Below, piece after piece: positions 23,201 to 33,023 of a stretch of DNA of 64,000 nucleotides. Every line of letters begins with the position of its first letter. Positions within the stretch are counted from its first letter, which is position 1. The stretch lies in contig JBBHKE010002746.1 of NCBI GenBank assembly GCA_037447655.1, forward strand, positions 55,598 through 119,597, in the 5' to 3' direction. The notes under the pieces are model-generated. The model was not told the DNA's origin and ran no database searches. It saw only the letters and a list, made by a program, of their open reading frames with translations. This DNA comes from Zygnema cylindricum (taxonomy: Eukaryota; Streptophyta; Zygnematophyceae; Zygnematales; Zygnemataceae). A program made the position numbers and the translations under genes.

Positions 23201-26200
23201 AAGGGTGTTTTTTTTTGTATGTCCAAAAACAGCCGTTTGAGCACACCAAATTTTTGTTCAGGAATCATATCCAGCCTCCTCTAACTATTTGTAGGAAGTG
23301 ATTTTTCTGGAGAATTGATCAATTGAGTCATACCAGGGAGTATAAATGCTCAAAAGAGAGTAGTTATAATAGAGAGTACAAAGCAAAAGCTTATTTTGTT
23401 GAGTTCAAATGATTTTTTTAATGAGTGAGTCCAATTGCACTATGTGCATTACTATTTTTTCCTCCCTCCCTCCCTCCCTCAACGGTACGCCACTCCTTGG
23501 AGTCACTGGATTGATAGTTTCCTATTTTGCTCTTGCGAGATTTGCACCACGTGAATATAACAAAACTCTTGTTACTGATATATATTTTTTTTTACATCCA
23601 TATTGATATGATTCTGTCACATTGTTTGAACAAACAATCTCTGACCCAGAGTACCCCCTTCCGCTTAATCCTCTTTCCCTCTTCCCCTTTCCTCCTCTTT
23701 GCCCCCCCTCCATTTCCTTTTCAACCCTTTCCCATTACCTTTTCCTTTCTCATTCCCCGCTTTCACTTTTCCCCGTCTCCCCTTCCCTTTTTCTTTGTAT
23801 ATTTTTTTTCTTTGTTCCTCCTTGCAAAACTGTTCAGACCCAAAAAACGACAAAGAGAAAAAATCCGACAAATCGGCAGCTGCCACCTGTCAACCCACAG
23901 TGTATATTGTGTGGGACAATATAGAAATTTTGAAGGATTGGGAGGGCGGGGTCCGAATGCTCACAGCTTTTTTGAGGCTGCCCGAAATTTCCGGGCAGAA
24001 AAATCTTTCAATCGTAATGATAAGCTCTTTGGGATGGGACTGTTTTCGATGCGATACGGGGAATCGAGAACCGATACCTCTCAATTTTCCGGACTACACT
24101 GACGAAGATCTTATTGAGATTTTGGGACGACATCATTCAAATTCTTCACCGTATATTTCCTTTTTGAGGTACAGAAACCATTTTCGAGGAAATTATGATG
24201 TGAAGAATTCCATTTTTGCATTTTTGCGGTCAGGAAAAAAAAAACCAAGGACGTTTTGAAGTTTGAAATGTATAGTGTGCGTTTTTGAGGTACAAAAATC
24301 TTTTTTTTTTCTGTTTTCTTGAGAGTCAGGGTTTACAAAAAGTTCGTCATTCAATCAAAATAATTATTGACTGTGCTTAAAGAATTTTGTGTTTTCATCT
24401 GTTTCTGCCTCTGCTTTTGTCTCCCTCTCCCTCTTCTCTCCCCTTGCCCATCCTGTTTCCAATTCGTCTCAAATGTGCCTAGACTCTTCTCCCTCTCTCG
24501 TCGTTTTAACTCCCTTTTTATGTCTCTCTCCCTCTCCCTCACTCCTCCTCTCCCCCCCCTCCCCCTCTCCCTCTCCCCCCCTCACTTCTCTCTCCCTCCC
24601 TCTTTCTCCCTCTTTCTCCCTTCCACTCTCCCCCTTCCGCTCTCTCTTCCTCCTCCTTCTGCTCTCACTTCCTCCCCCTTCTGCTCCCCTTTTCCTTCCT
24701 CCCTCCCTCCCTCCCTCCCTCCCTCTCTCTCTCCCTCCCTTTCCCTCTCTCCCTTTCCCTGTCTCTCTCTCCCTCCCTCTCCAGAACTGTGGTGCCAGCC
24801 GTGGCTCGTGCCACACGGGTTTTGGGGGAGGTAGAGAGAGTGACGGAGGCACTGTATAGGACTGGCGAGGGGGAAGGGAGAGAGAGAGAGACCCCGGAGA
24901 AGGAGAGGGGAAGGAGGCAACTCTACCATCTTCTACAGCCCCGCCTCCAGGCAGCCATGAGGGACCCGCTGGAGTCACACTTTTGGTGAGGGGTAGAGAG
25001 AGATGGGAGGGAGGGGGGGAGGGAGAGGGGGAGAGAGATGGGTGGGAGAGAGTGAAGGCCCATTGGAGTCGCACTTCTGGTGAGAGGTAGAGAGAGATGG
25101 GAGGGAGGGAGGGAGGGAGGGAGAGGGAGAGGGAGTGGGTGAGGGAGAGAGAAGGGGGAGGGAGAAGGAGCGGATGAGGGAGAGAGAGAGGGGAGGGGGA
25201 GAGAGAGGGGAGGGGGAGAGAGATAGGGGGGAGAGAGGGGAGACAGAGAGAGGTTAGGGAGAGGGAGAGGGGAGGGGAGGCAGAGGGGGAAGGGAGAGTG
25301 AGGGGAGGGGGAGAGAGAGTGAGACAAAGAGAGTAGAGACAGGGAAGGCAGAGAGAGATGACAAAGAAAGGGACGGGGAGGCAGAGAGGGATGGAGGGGG
25401 GAGTGGAGAGGTGGAGAGAGTAGAGGAGAAGGGGAGGGGGAGAGTACAATTCTGAAAAGGGTGAGAGAGGTTTGGAGAGACTGGGTGAATGAGGAAAAGA
25501 GGAAGAGAGACGTGAAAAGACGAAAATGATCCGATGAAGAGGCAAGAGATGGAGAGTGAGAGGGACATGGAGAGGGAAAGGAGAAAAGGTCAAAATTCAC
25601 AGAGCAATAGAGAGATAAAGAGGGGCCAGTAGGAAAGGTAGGAGGGAGTGAACTGCCAGTAGGAAGAGAGAGGAGAGTGGGAGGATGCCGGGTGTCTGAA
25701 TTGAGAAGAGGGAAGGAGTGAAACAACGGGCAGGAGAATTGGAGGAAATGGGAGAGGCAAGAGATGGGTCAGTGAGAGAGGGGAAGAGAGAATGGGAGAC
25801 GGCGTGAAGGGCAGAGGGAGGGGGAAGGAAGAGGAAGTGAGATGGAGAGAGATGGAGAGAGACTGTGCACCGATATCCACTTATTTTTTATCTTATTCTT
25901 GCAATGCCTTTTGTCTTGCAGGTCGATGCAAGACAATCAGAGCCTGGCCTCCACTGGCAAGTCCTCAGGACTCTCTCTCTCTCTGCCCTCCACCTCCATC
26001 TACCTCCTCCTGGCCTCCTACATTGCATCGAGAAATCCGGCAAAACTGGATGCGGACGTTTTTGACTTCGGGGAAACAAGCAGAAAGAGACGAAGGTACA
26101 CTGATTTTAATGCGCCTTAAGTGTTTTTAGTACTGATTTGGTCGGAGCTTTTTTCGAACAATAGTGTTATTAGCATTATTTATGCAGTTAGTTATAACCG

Positions 26201-28801
26201 GCCAAACTTTTTATTTTCGATACTTTCTGTTTTTGTACAAATTATTCCTTCACACAAGTTGTTATTGACTGTTGAAGATTTTGTAACCAAGTGTTTCAGA
26301 AATGTGTTTATGAAGAGTGCCGATGAGTTGTATTAAAACTCACATTTTATGGACTGCAACACCATTTATCAGTATTAGAGTATAATTTTCAATAATGTGG
26401 AGTAGAACGCAGGTTGTTGATTTAGGTCTGCATCACGAGCTCTCTGCCTCCCCCTTAATTACCGTCAATTAACACTATTCTGTGGTTTTAGTTGAAATAA
26501 AAGCATGGCTAAATCTGTGTCCTTAACTCTGATAACAATGAATGGTGTAGATTTGAAAGTCCCAACATTAGCATGTTATTTTTATTTCTACACCTTCCTC
26601 TGTCCTTTCTCTGCCTCCCTGCCGATACTGCCTTCTGTTTTTAGTATAACAAAAATCAGTGTGGTCAAAGTACTTTCCGGACAGGGGGACGAGGACTGGG
26701 ACTATGTGAGCCATCTATTTCATAGTTCTAAAATGCGTAAAACGAGGCCATATTCTATGTGTGTAATTTGAATTTTAGTGATGGAAAATCTGCACAAAAT
26801 GGTTGAATACATGTATAACATGCACAAACCACTTAAATGTTTCACACTTTAGAACTATGATTTATTTGAATGCAAACTTACTATCTGTGCTGTGTGTTTG
26901 TCCACACTAATTTTGTGAGACAGGTTGGGACCAGAGGCTGTTAAGGTCATTAAGTGTCAATGTTTCATTTTTATCAGTTTGTCCATACATCTCTCCCTCT
27001 CCCTCCCCCTCCCCGTCCCGATACCTACACCTTGAACTGTTTCCCTTTGTCATTTTTGCTTTCCTCAGACGATCGAGTGTCGTGGATGAGAGGAGAGAGA
27101 GAGAGGTCCATGAAAGCCATATGAGAGGTCCCGGGAGTTTCAGTTTGGAGCGTATGCTCGCCATCTACCGCTGCATTGTGAGGACCGAGGGAGCCCATTG
27201 GGGAATCCGGTTCGGTGGTGGAGGTTTGGTATCAGGCTTGGAAAAAGAGACTTACGAGCCAGGTGGCGAGATTTCAGAGGGTGAAGTTCCCGCAGAAGCT
27301 TTGTTGCAGCTGGCTTCTCTCGTGAGGTCGGGACAGCTAGCACGCGGGGGAAGCGACCCATTGGACGCAGGAGCAAAGTATTGGTGTCGGTTGGACAAGG
27401 AGGATATTAGACAGGTGGGTCTTGTTTTTTTTTTTTTTTTTGGTCCCTCTGTGTCCTCTTTTTTATTTTTTTGTCCCTTTGTGTGTTTCTTTGTTTCTTT
27501 TTGAATCCCTGTGTTTCTTTGTTTCTTTTTGAATCCCTTTTTGCGTGTGTGCATGTGTGCCTTGTGTCACCATGCGTCACCATCTGTTTTCATCTGTTTT
27601 TTCTCTCGAGTTTCACATGGGTTGCAATTTTCGATAAAGGGATAAGAGTTTTTTTTTTCTTTGAAAGTTAAAGATAACCGAGTATGGGACCAGTAGGACG
27701 TATCGACTATTAATCCTAAAAACACATGTTACTTTAGCGATTTATGACCAATGAAAGAAAACTGACAGGGTATCTTGGTCCTACGACCTTGTCGCTCAAT
27801 CATTTTCAAGAATAACAGTTTCTTGGTGTATTAAATTGTACTTCAAACTTATTCAGTACTGTATATCATCATATTAAATGTTTTTATGGAACTGCTGGCT
27901 TATGGCAAAAAATTATCTTTTTGTACATAGTGATTATTGGTCTCTCTTCAATTATCGGGCTAATGGTGCGTTTCTATCACGATAACTATCCCAATGTTTG
28001 CTTTTCAATATGTGGGATTTATCGTTGTCGTCGATTTTCGGATTGGTAACTGATGCGAATAGAATTTGCAATTCCCATCCTAGAGAGTCTGTCTGTCTGC
28101 AGGTATTAAGGGGAAGGAGAGGGAAAGGAACAGTTTCAGCATGTGAATACATGTGCATGTGAGCTTGCGTGCACTCCGTTTTTGGATTATTCCGATTGAT
28201 TAATGCAGGTGGACTGCCATAGTTGGTGGACAACCAGTAAGAAATATATACATAATAATAAATCAAGTATGTGATGAATATGGTATGAACTAATGTGATA
28301 GTCACAAGTACATTGTATGGCAATAAAATCTTTCTCCTGCCTATTAACAATATCGGATCTTTATAAGCACATGGCAGTGATTTCTCTCAATCACTAGTTG
28401 TTGATTCCACTCATTACGTAGACACATGCCAGATTCCCAACTGAAAACCGTATATAGTGTTTGCAGTGCTCTGTGATTTCATATGTTTGTTGTGTATAGT
28501 GGCTCTTTTTCTCACTATTTCACTGGGAATTAACGATTAAAATATATGACTCTTTCCTTTTATTCCTGCGGAAGAGGTGGTCTTACGGCTCAGCTGGAAT
28601 TGCTCCGACTTTTTTACATATAGTAGACAATCATGTTTGATTGGTTTGAATTGCTTTATTAGAAGATAAACATGTTAGTTCGGTTTTCCCTTGTTTCAGA
28701 GTGTCACATGAAATCGCTAACAAACACTTTTCTTGTTTTCTAAATTGCAGATTGCTGCCCTTGTGAACTTCCCATTGGGTCCCTATCTTAAGTTTGGTTG
28801 A
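20230..28801 (+). CDS. ORC5: Origin recognition complex subunit 5 (ORC5), nine exons
   Basis: Exons: 20230-20304, 20871-20943, 22134-22252, 22681-22822, 23838-24168, 24785-24985, 25922-26095, 27069-27414, 28751-28801. All introns are GT-AG and phases agree, giving 1512 nt and 503 aa. Residues 1-50 carry FPRRARQIDDLLNLLG, the ORC5 N-terminal block. Walker A is GGTGVGKS (47-54). The Walker B equivalent is VYIVWDN (158-164), with Asp-Asn as is usual in ORC5. Then come ISSLGWD and REPIPLNFPDYTDEDLIEIL of the AAA+ domain. SIYLLLASYIASRNPAKLDA, GPGSFSLERMLAIYRCI and the end VNFPLGPYLKFG match the C-terminal region. The protein is an ATPase-like subunit of the nuclear complex that marks replication origins and loads MCM. 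Exon 6 contains a Glu/Arg-rich low-complexity insert from GA-repeat growth. The introns hold long purine or pyrimidine tracts. The ATG at 20230 is chosen because its exon joins exon 2 in phase 0. Confidence 0.93.
22141..22164 (+). other. ORC5: ORC5 exon 3 Walker A completion across intron 2
   Basis: The P-loop codons are split by intron 2: exon 2 ends GGA GGA ACA G and exon 3 starts GT GTG GGT AAG AGC. This gives GGTGVGKS only when spliced, which confirms the 20943/22134 junction independently of homology further downstream. Confidence 0.85.
22228..22480. repeat. About 105-bp minisatellite copying the ORC5 exon 3 end and splice donor
   Basis: The motif GGAGGC(T/C)GT(T/C)(G/A)TCAACCAGGTGG occurs three times, with CAACC at 22246, 22353 and 22455 (spacings 107 and 102). 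It is followed by GA-rich filler. Each copy carries the last coding bases of exon 3 plus a GT donor (22253, 22360, 22462). Reading on from the first copy meets an in-frame TAA at 22262, so only the first donor can end a productive exon 3. Confidence 0.88.
24400..24784 (+). repeat. Pyrimidine-rich tract in ORC5 intron 5
   Basis: Nearly pure C/T (CTCCCTC, CCCTCTCC) for about 380 nt up to the exon 6 acceptor at 24784. It acts as a very long polypyrimidine tract. It is complementary in composition to the purine tract downstream of exon 6. Long reading frames here on either strand (Ser/Leu/Pro-rich or Glu/Arg-rich) are compositional artefacts. Confidence 0.9.
24960..25130. repeat. 94-bp duplication of the ORC5 exon 6 end and splice donor
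   Basis: The sequence GGAGTCACACTTTTGGTGAG at 24971-24990, followed by GGTAGAGAGAGATGGGAGGG, recurs as GGAGTCGCACTTCTGGTGAG 94 bp downstream with the same GGTAGAGAGAGATGGGAGGG tail. Donor GTs lie at 24986 and 25080. Reading past the first donor meets TGA at once, so the second donor would end an exon only after a stop. Confidence 0.85.
24990..25860 (+). repeat. Purine-rich tract in ORC5 intron 6
   Basis: About 870 nt of almost pure G/A (GGGAGAGAG, GGGGAGGG words) directly after exon 6 on the coding strand. It can pair with the C/T tract upstream of exon 6 in the pre-mRNA, and as DNA it is a candidate for triplex formation. The reading frame of 374 codons on the minus strand is a compositional artefact. 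Confidence 0.9.
27483..27538. repeat. 28-bp tandem duplication in ORC5 intron 8
   Basis: GTGTTTCTTTGTTTCTTTTT and the following GAATCCCT occur twice with period 28, shortly after the exon 8 donor at 27415. Confidence 0.9.
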
Positions 28802-30327
28802 CAACGCCCTAAAAGTTTTACCAAGATGATTGGCGAGAGAAATGGTCACTTGCAGACAAACTTGCTGACTTTTTTTCCAGGAAAAAAACTAAACGAAACA
28901 GGAGAGTTTATATGAAAAATAACTTCAACGATATTTTTCGGGATAGAAAGTGAAATGATATCAAGAATAAAGAACAAGCACAAAAGGCAAAGTACAAATA
29001 GCAGAAGTACAATTGTATGGATAGACAAGTGGAATGGCAAGTCGTCCAGGGAACCACCCTTTGTTGCACCTACATCATGAAAAATTCCATCAAATTTATA
29101 CACAAAAGTAGTACAAGTAACCCCGCAATTTGGGGTATAATTACATAAATAGATAACCACATATCCAATGGCAATGTCAACAACCCGCATCTGAAGAATT
29201 TCGAAGTACATTCTTCACTGCAGTAAGGTTGTGAAGTTAATAAATATTTATAGAAAAACTTCACTTTATTCTCTTTTATTTTATGTTTTGGTTTACCATC
29301 GTGCTTTTTAATTTATCCTGTCATCATTTTTGTACTTAAATAATTATGTCAGTTGAAAGTCTCAGCCCATTCAATGCAGTGAAAGAATAACAAGTGAAGA
29401 CACCCTCCACATTGTATCGAAAACAGATTAACAGTAATTTATATCAAAGGCACTGGAGAGTAACATTGATATCACTTCCAATAGTCATTTAATTTCTATC
29501 CGACTGAAAAATGCCCTTCAAAACATGGCAATGCCATACATCATATAATAATGGTAATGCCATTCCTGAAGGAGCAATTCAACAAATTGCTCAGAAAATA
29601 GTCTGGTGTTTCTTTTGTGACAAAATCAATCGTGTCAACTTAGCAACAGAATCAACCAAGCTGCCTAGTGCTGCTGAATTTCTTTTATTGTGAAGAGATG
29701 ACCAACAAATTATCAAAATCTAAGAGAACTACTAGACCACCGCACATCAATGACATATCGAAATCAGCACACCAAAGAAGAGCCCAGCACTGATGAACAT
29801 TTAAAGTAGCGGGTGACTTGGAAATGGTCGCCATTCAAATTGGAGATAGTCACCATTCAAAATCATAACTACGTATAAATGTTTCAGCAAATGTCCATAA
29901 AATCGTAAAAAGTGCGATTTAAAAAAAAGGAGGCAAATTTTCGAACAGAATTCAAGACAAACTACATCAATCCACCTTTCAGAGAAAACCCGTTGCAGAA
30001 ACAAATTGGAGGGAAAAAAAGCTCCCTTCGTCTTTTTTAAGTGTAGTTTACAATCATTGCTCTAATGGTTTCTACACCATTTTGCAAGGTCTCTATATAC
30101 ACATCCACCCATACTTCCCTTAACACCCCACATACAAGCTGGAACCCCGAAAGAACCTCAGTTCACTATTAGAAAGAGGTTTTTTCCCGGATTTTTTAGG
30201 AATTTACATGCACCTTCCCACTATCAAGCCAAAAGTATCTGTACTCCACATTTTATTTTATTACCGCTTGACCTCACCCAATCATCGACAACCAAAAAAG
30301 ATTACTTCCACTGTACAAACTATGTCC
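28802..30327. other. Convergent intergenic region between ORC5 and the DUF3339-like gene
   Basis: Contains the presumed 3' untranslated regions of ORC5 (+) and of the minus-strand gene ending at 30328. Several short frames exist but none has a recognised domain. No transposon ends were seen. Confidence 0.5.
28966..28971 (+). promoter_or_regulatory. Candidate ORC5 polyadenylation signal
   Basis: AATAAA about 165 nt after the ORC5 stop codon. Plant signals are loose, so this is only a candidate. Confidence 0.35.
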
Positions 30328-30924
30328 TCAGTTCACTTTAATTCCCTTTCCTCCTTTGCTAAGACTCAACAAGTACTGAGCCAATAGGAGGAGGAGGAAA
30401 AAGACGACCGAGTGGACAAGAACTGATGCCAAATTTGTTTTCCAGTTTTGGAAATCCACAGCTTGGTCCTCCCCAGGAATCTGCCAAAAGAGACGAGCAT
30501 TATGTCAGTAGCAGATAATACTTAGTAATTAAATCAATTTATAGATGCTGTTCATATCAAAAATATAATAGTCACAATATTATCAATTTATAGATACTGC
30601 TCATATCAAAATTATATTCATGAATTTAAATCAGAATGTGCATAACACATGCAACCGTTACACGTGTAAAAGACAAGTTTAAACAGTTGTGGTTTACTGC
30701 AAGGGAGGACCAAATATGCATCTCCAAATAACAATTACAGGAAAATAAAATTGAACAAAATTCAAACTCAATTACGTAATTATAATTTTCTTTGTTAGAT
30801 ATTCATACTAAAGAATGTTGTTGATTACCTAGGGTTTTCCATCCTTTAAACTCACCTGCAACAGTAGACCAGGAGAAAGAACAATGAAGAGAAGTACAGC
30901 GATCAAAAGACTCCACCAATCCAT
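30328..30924 (-). CDS. DUF3339-family small membrane protein, two exons
   Basis: Minus-strand exons 30924-30856 (23 codons) and 30480-30328 (51 codons with stop) are joined in phase 0 through a GTGAGT donor and a CTTTTGGCAG acceptor, giving 73 aa. Exon 1 reads MDWWSLLIAVLLFIVLSPGL. Exon 2 opens IPGEDQAVDFQNWKTN and continues ASVLVHSVVFFLLLLLAQYL. Two hydrophobic helices (about 5-22 and 42-60), the LSPGLL-Q motif at the end of the first, and the PG..VDF.N..T linker match the plant DUF3339 proteins (typically about 70 aa). Their function is not established. The intron lies exactly after the LLLQ codons. Too short to appear as one open frame. Confidence 0.85.
30533..30611. repeat. 49-bp tandem duplication in the DUF3339-like gene intron
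   Basis: ATCAATTTATAGATGCTGTT..CATATCAAAA at 30533 recurs at 30582 with two substitutions in the aligned part. Confidence 0.85.
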
Positions 30925-31138
30925 GGCTGCCAGATAATAGTCCGGCAAACTATTGAAGTAATTTAGCTCGACCTTTCAAAAAAACTGCAATTTTTTTGAT
31001 GTTGATGGCCACAATAACGTCAACAAAAGCTTCTGCAACAGTTCTCCTGCAAGAATTGAGTTTTCCTGCTTCCAAATTTAAGTTCGTCAAACCTCGCGTA
31101 GCTAGTTTTCTCTTAGACTGCTGGATTTTAGCATGACT

Positions 31139-31148
31139 GCCACGTGGC
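31139..31148. promoter_or_regulatory. G-box (GCCACGTGGC) upstream of the DUF3339-like gene
   Basis: Perfect 10-bp palindrome with an ACGT core, 215 bp upstream of the minus-strand ATG at 30924. G-boxes are plant bZIP/bHLH sites. The function here is inferred. Confidence 0.5.
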
Positions 31149-32118
31149 GGCGGTGTACACTACAGACCGTATAACAAAAGCTCTGAGTTTTACGATAAGA
31201 CGTCAAAATGTTAAGTTTCATTTAACGCATATAATACGCGTGTAATATTTTGTGCACTGCACATCACATAATCGACGTCAAATTTGCTCTACTGGGACAA
31301 ATACGGACGTCAGGTTCACTTGTCACTATTGGCGTCAGAGTACCTTTCGTTGAAGTCATCGTACGAGGAAAAGGACACGTACATCAAATAGCGAGGAGCG
31401 TACAGCGAGGCTGACGTAACGGGCGCCAACCAGAATTTCCGCACATGGATCTGGCGTTGTTAACTTAAACAGTGTTGCATATGGTGAAAAATTGAGAACG
31501 ATAATCTCGATATCTCGGCAGATTGTATTCTCGGGAATCTCTAATGCTGATATTTATCGGCTTTGCGACAAGACGGTTTAGATGACGTGGAACAATACAA
31601 ATCAATTTTGTGAATTTAGAAGGTCCTAACTGTGAAAATCGCTCTCTTTCCGTTCAATCAACTATAACTGAACGTTTCCAATTCGCCTAATTTTTTCCTT
31701 CCCTTTCAACCCCCCAAATTAGATTAACAGAAATCTCCTACTTTATTAGCCCTTTCAATTCTAAATATGATGTACTTCCTAAAACCTTATGTCCAAAACC
31801 CGACGTATACGCCTGCGTACGTATAATACGGGAAAAATGCGGTACTGTAATTTTCCTCGAATGGATAAAATAAAAATGACGTGGCTTAATGTCAATGCTG
31901 CCAGCGTGGCACAAACATTTGCATGCAACATAACGCCGTTGATCATTGTAGTGAGTGTAGCCTTAAGGGCGGAGGTTGCAATGTTCCAATTCATTACGTA
32001 GGCTGTACGGTACGACTGTAGAATACGTCGCCGTACAGTACGGCAAATCTAACAACACACCATACTTTCTCCAATCCCCTGTAAAAGCTCCAAGCCTCCA
32101 TGTAGATGCTGACGCTGA
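31149..32118. other. Divergent intergenic region, no gene recognised
   Basis: Lies between the 5' ends of the DUF3339-like gene (-) and the LEA-like gene (+). Contains GTACG/CGTAC words and a CATGCA (RY-like) site at 31922-31927. No protein-coding signal I can support. Confidence 0.45.
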
Positions 32119-32127
32119 ACACGTGGC
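32119..32127 (+). promoter_or_regulatory. ABRE (ACACGTGGC) upstream of the LEA-like gene
   Basis: Exact match to the abscisic-acid response element consensus, 330 bp upstream of the ATG at 32457. Paired with another core at 32191, as required for most ABA-responsive promoters. Confidence 0.55.
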
Positions 32128-32190
32128 ATAGCTTTCTTCTGCTTAACCATGGCTTTTCTCTCTCTGCATGACACCCGAAGCGGTTTGGTA

Positions 32191-32199
32191 CCACGTGGC
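32191..32199 (+). promoter_or_regulatory. Second ABRE/G-box core (CCACGTGGC)
   Basis: ACGT-core element 64 bp downstream of the first and 258 bp upstream of the ATG. Two ABREs this close are typical of seed/dehydration genes, but no expression data are available. Confidence 0.5.
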
Positions 32200-32456
32200 A
32201 GAAGGTCAGCGGTGACTTTTAGCGTGGATGACCCAGCCACTCTTCTTCCTATTTCTTCCGCTTCGCAATTTTTCGTACGGAAAACACTGATTGCAGCTTG
32301 TTTAACTTTGCAGGTTAAACTTACAGCAATAAATCTGACGTCGTTGATTTCTACTCTTGCCTGCACAAGAAAAGTGAAAAACTAGGAAAAATTGAAAAGC
32401 GAAAATTGAGAGTTAGGAATAATTTCCTTTCTAATTAAGAAGCTAATAAGAGGACG

Positions 32457-33023
32457 ATGGCTGATCAAAGTGCTCCTGCTCAGAGAGTGAAGGAGGATCC
32501 TCGGCCTGCTTGTGTGGCAGCAAGGGAAAAGATTGGGTGAGTGTTAAAGATATATATTTCCTCAGTCACGTAATTATTAGTCACAAATAAAATTTATGGA
32601 GTCGCATGCTTTGAAGTACTTCGGCGATAAAACTGTTTGTCATAGGAGAATGTTTTTAGAAGCTGTCACGTTGGCTGGTTATTTGATATTTTCTGGTTTT
32701 TATGATTTTCAAGCTGATTTTTCGGTTTCTTGGAATCTTGAATGCACGTACATATCTCTTATATGCTTGGTTCTTTTATCTTTTATAACCTTTTTGAGCA
32801 TGAATTCTTTGGTTCTTTGGTTCTTCAGTTCGCCATAACTTTGGTTCATTTTGCTTTTTATCTTTTGCTTGGCAGGAAAGATATGGCGTTTGAGAGTGGC
32901 GAGCGGATTCTTGCGCCAGGTGGCGAGGACACAGGGAAACGTTCAGAGGAAAGCTTCGCCCCAGGATTGGAGGAAAGGCACGAAGGCCAGAGTGGAACAG
33001 AAAAGAAACGAGAAACGGAGTGA
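32457..33023 (+). CDS. Small hydrophilic protein, tentatively LEA-like, two exons
   Basis: Exons 32457-32536 and 32876-33023 join in phase 2 through GTGAGT and TTGCTTGGCAG, giving 76 aa. Exon 1 reads MADQSAPAQRVKEDPRPACV and then AAREKIG. Exon 2 contains GERILAPGGEDTGKRSEES and EERHEGQSGTEKKRETE. It has no hydrophobic segment and is rich in Glu, Lys, Arg, Gly and Ser. The GE...PGG..GK..E....G..E...GQ...K layout loosely recalls group 1 LEA (Em) proteins (GETVVPGGTGGKS..). The match is weak and the glycine hallmark is incomplete. The paired ABREs upstream fit an ABA/desiccation gene. Alternatively it may be an unrelated small plant protein. An ATG-initiated 78-codon frame at 32149-32385 overlaps the second ABRE and is probably promoter sequence. 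Confidence 0.55.

Noticed and set aside
24469-25726. Long minus-strand frames (374, 267 and about 110 codons) rich in Ser/Leu/Pro
   Set aside because: They are translations of the purine/pyrimidine tracts of ORC5 introns, overlap exon 6 on the opposite strand and have no domain.
26505-26771. 88-codon frame between ORC5 exons 7 and 8
   Set aside because: ORC5 homology and splice phases join exon 7 to exon 8 directly; the frame has no domain and is intronic.
32149-32385. 78-codon frame upstream of the LEA-like gene as a separate protein
   Set aside because: It overlaps an ABRE core in the likely promoter and has no domain; kept only as a remark in the gene entry.
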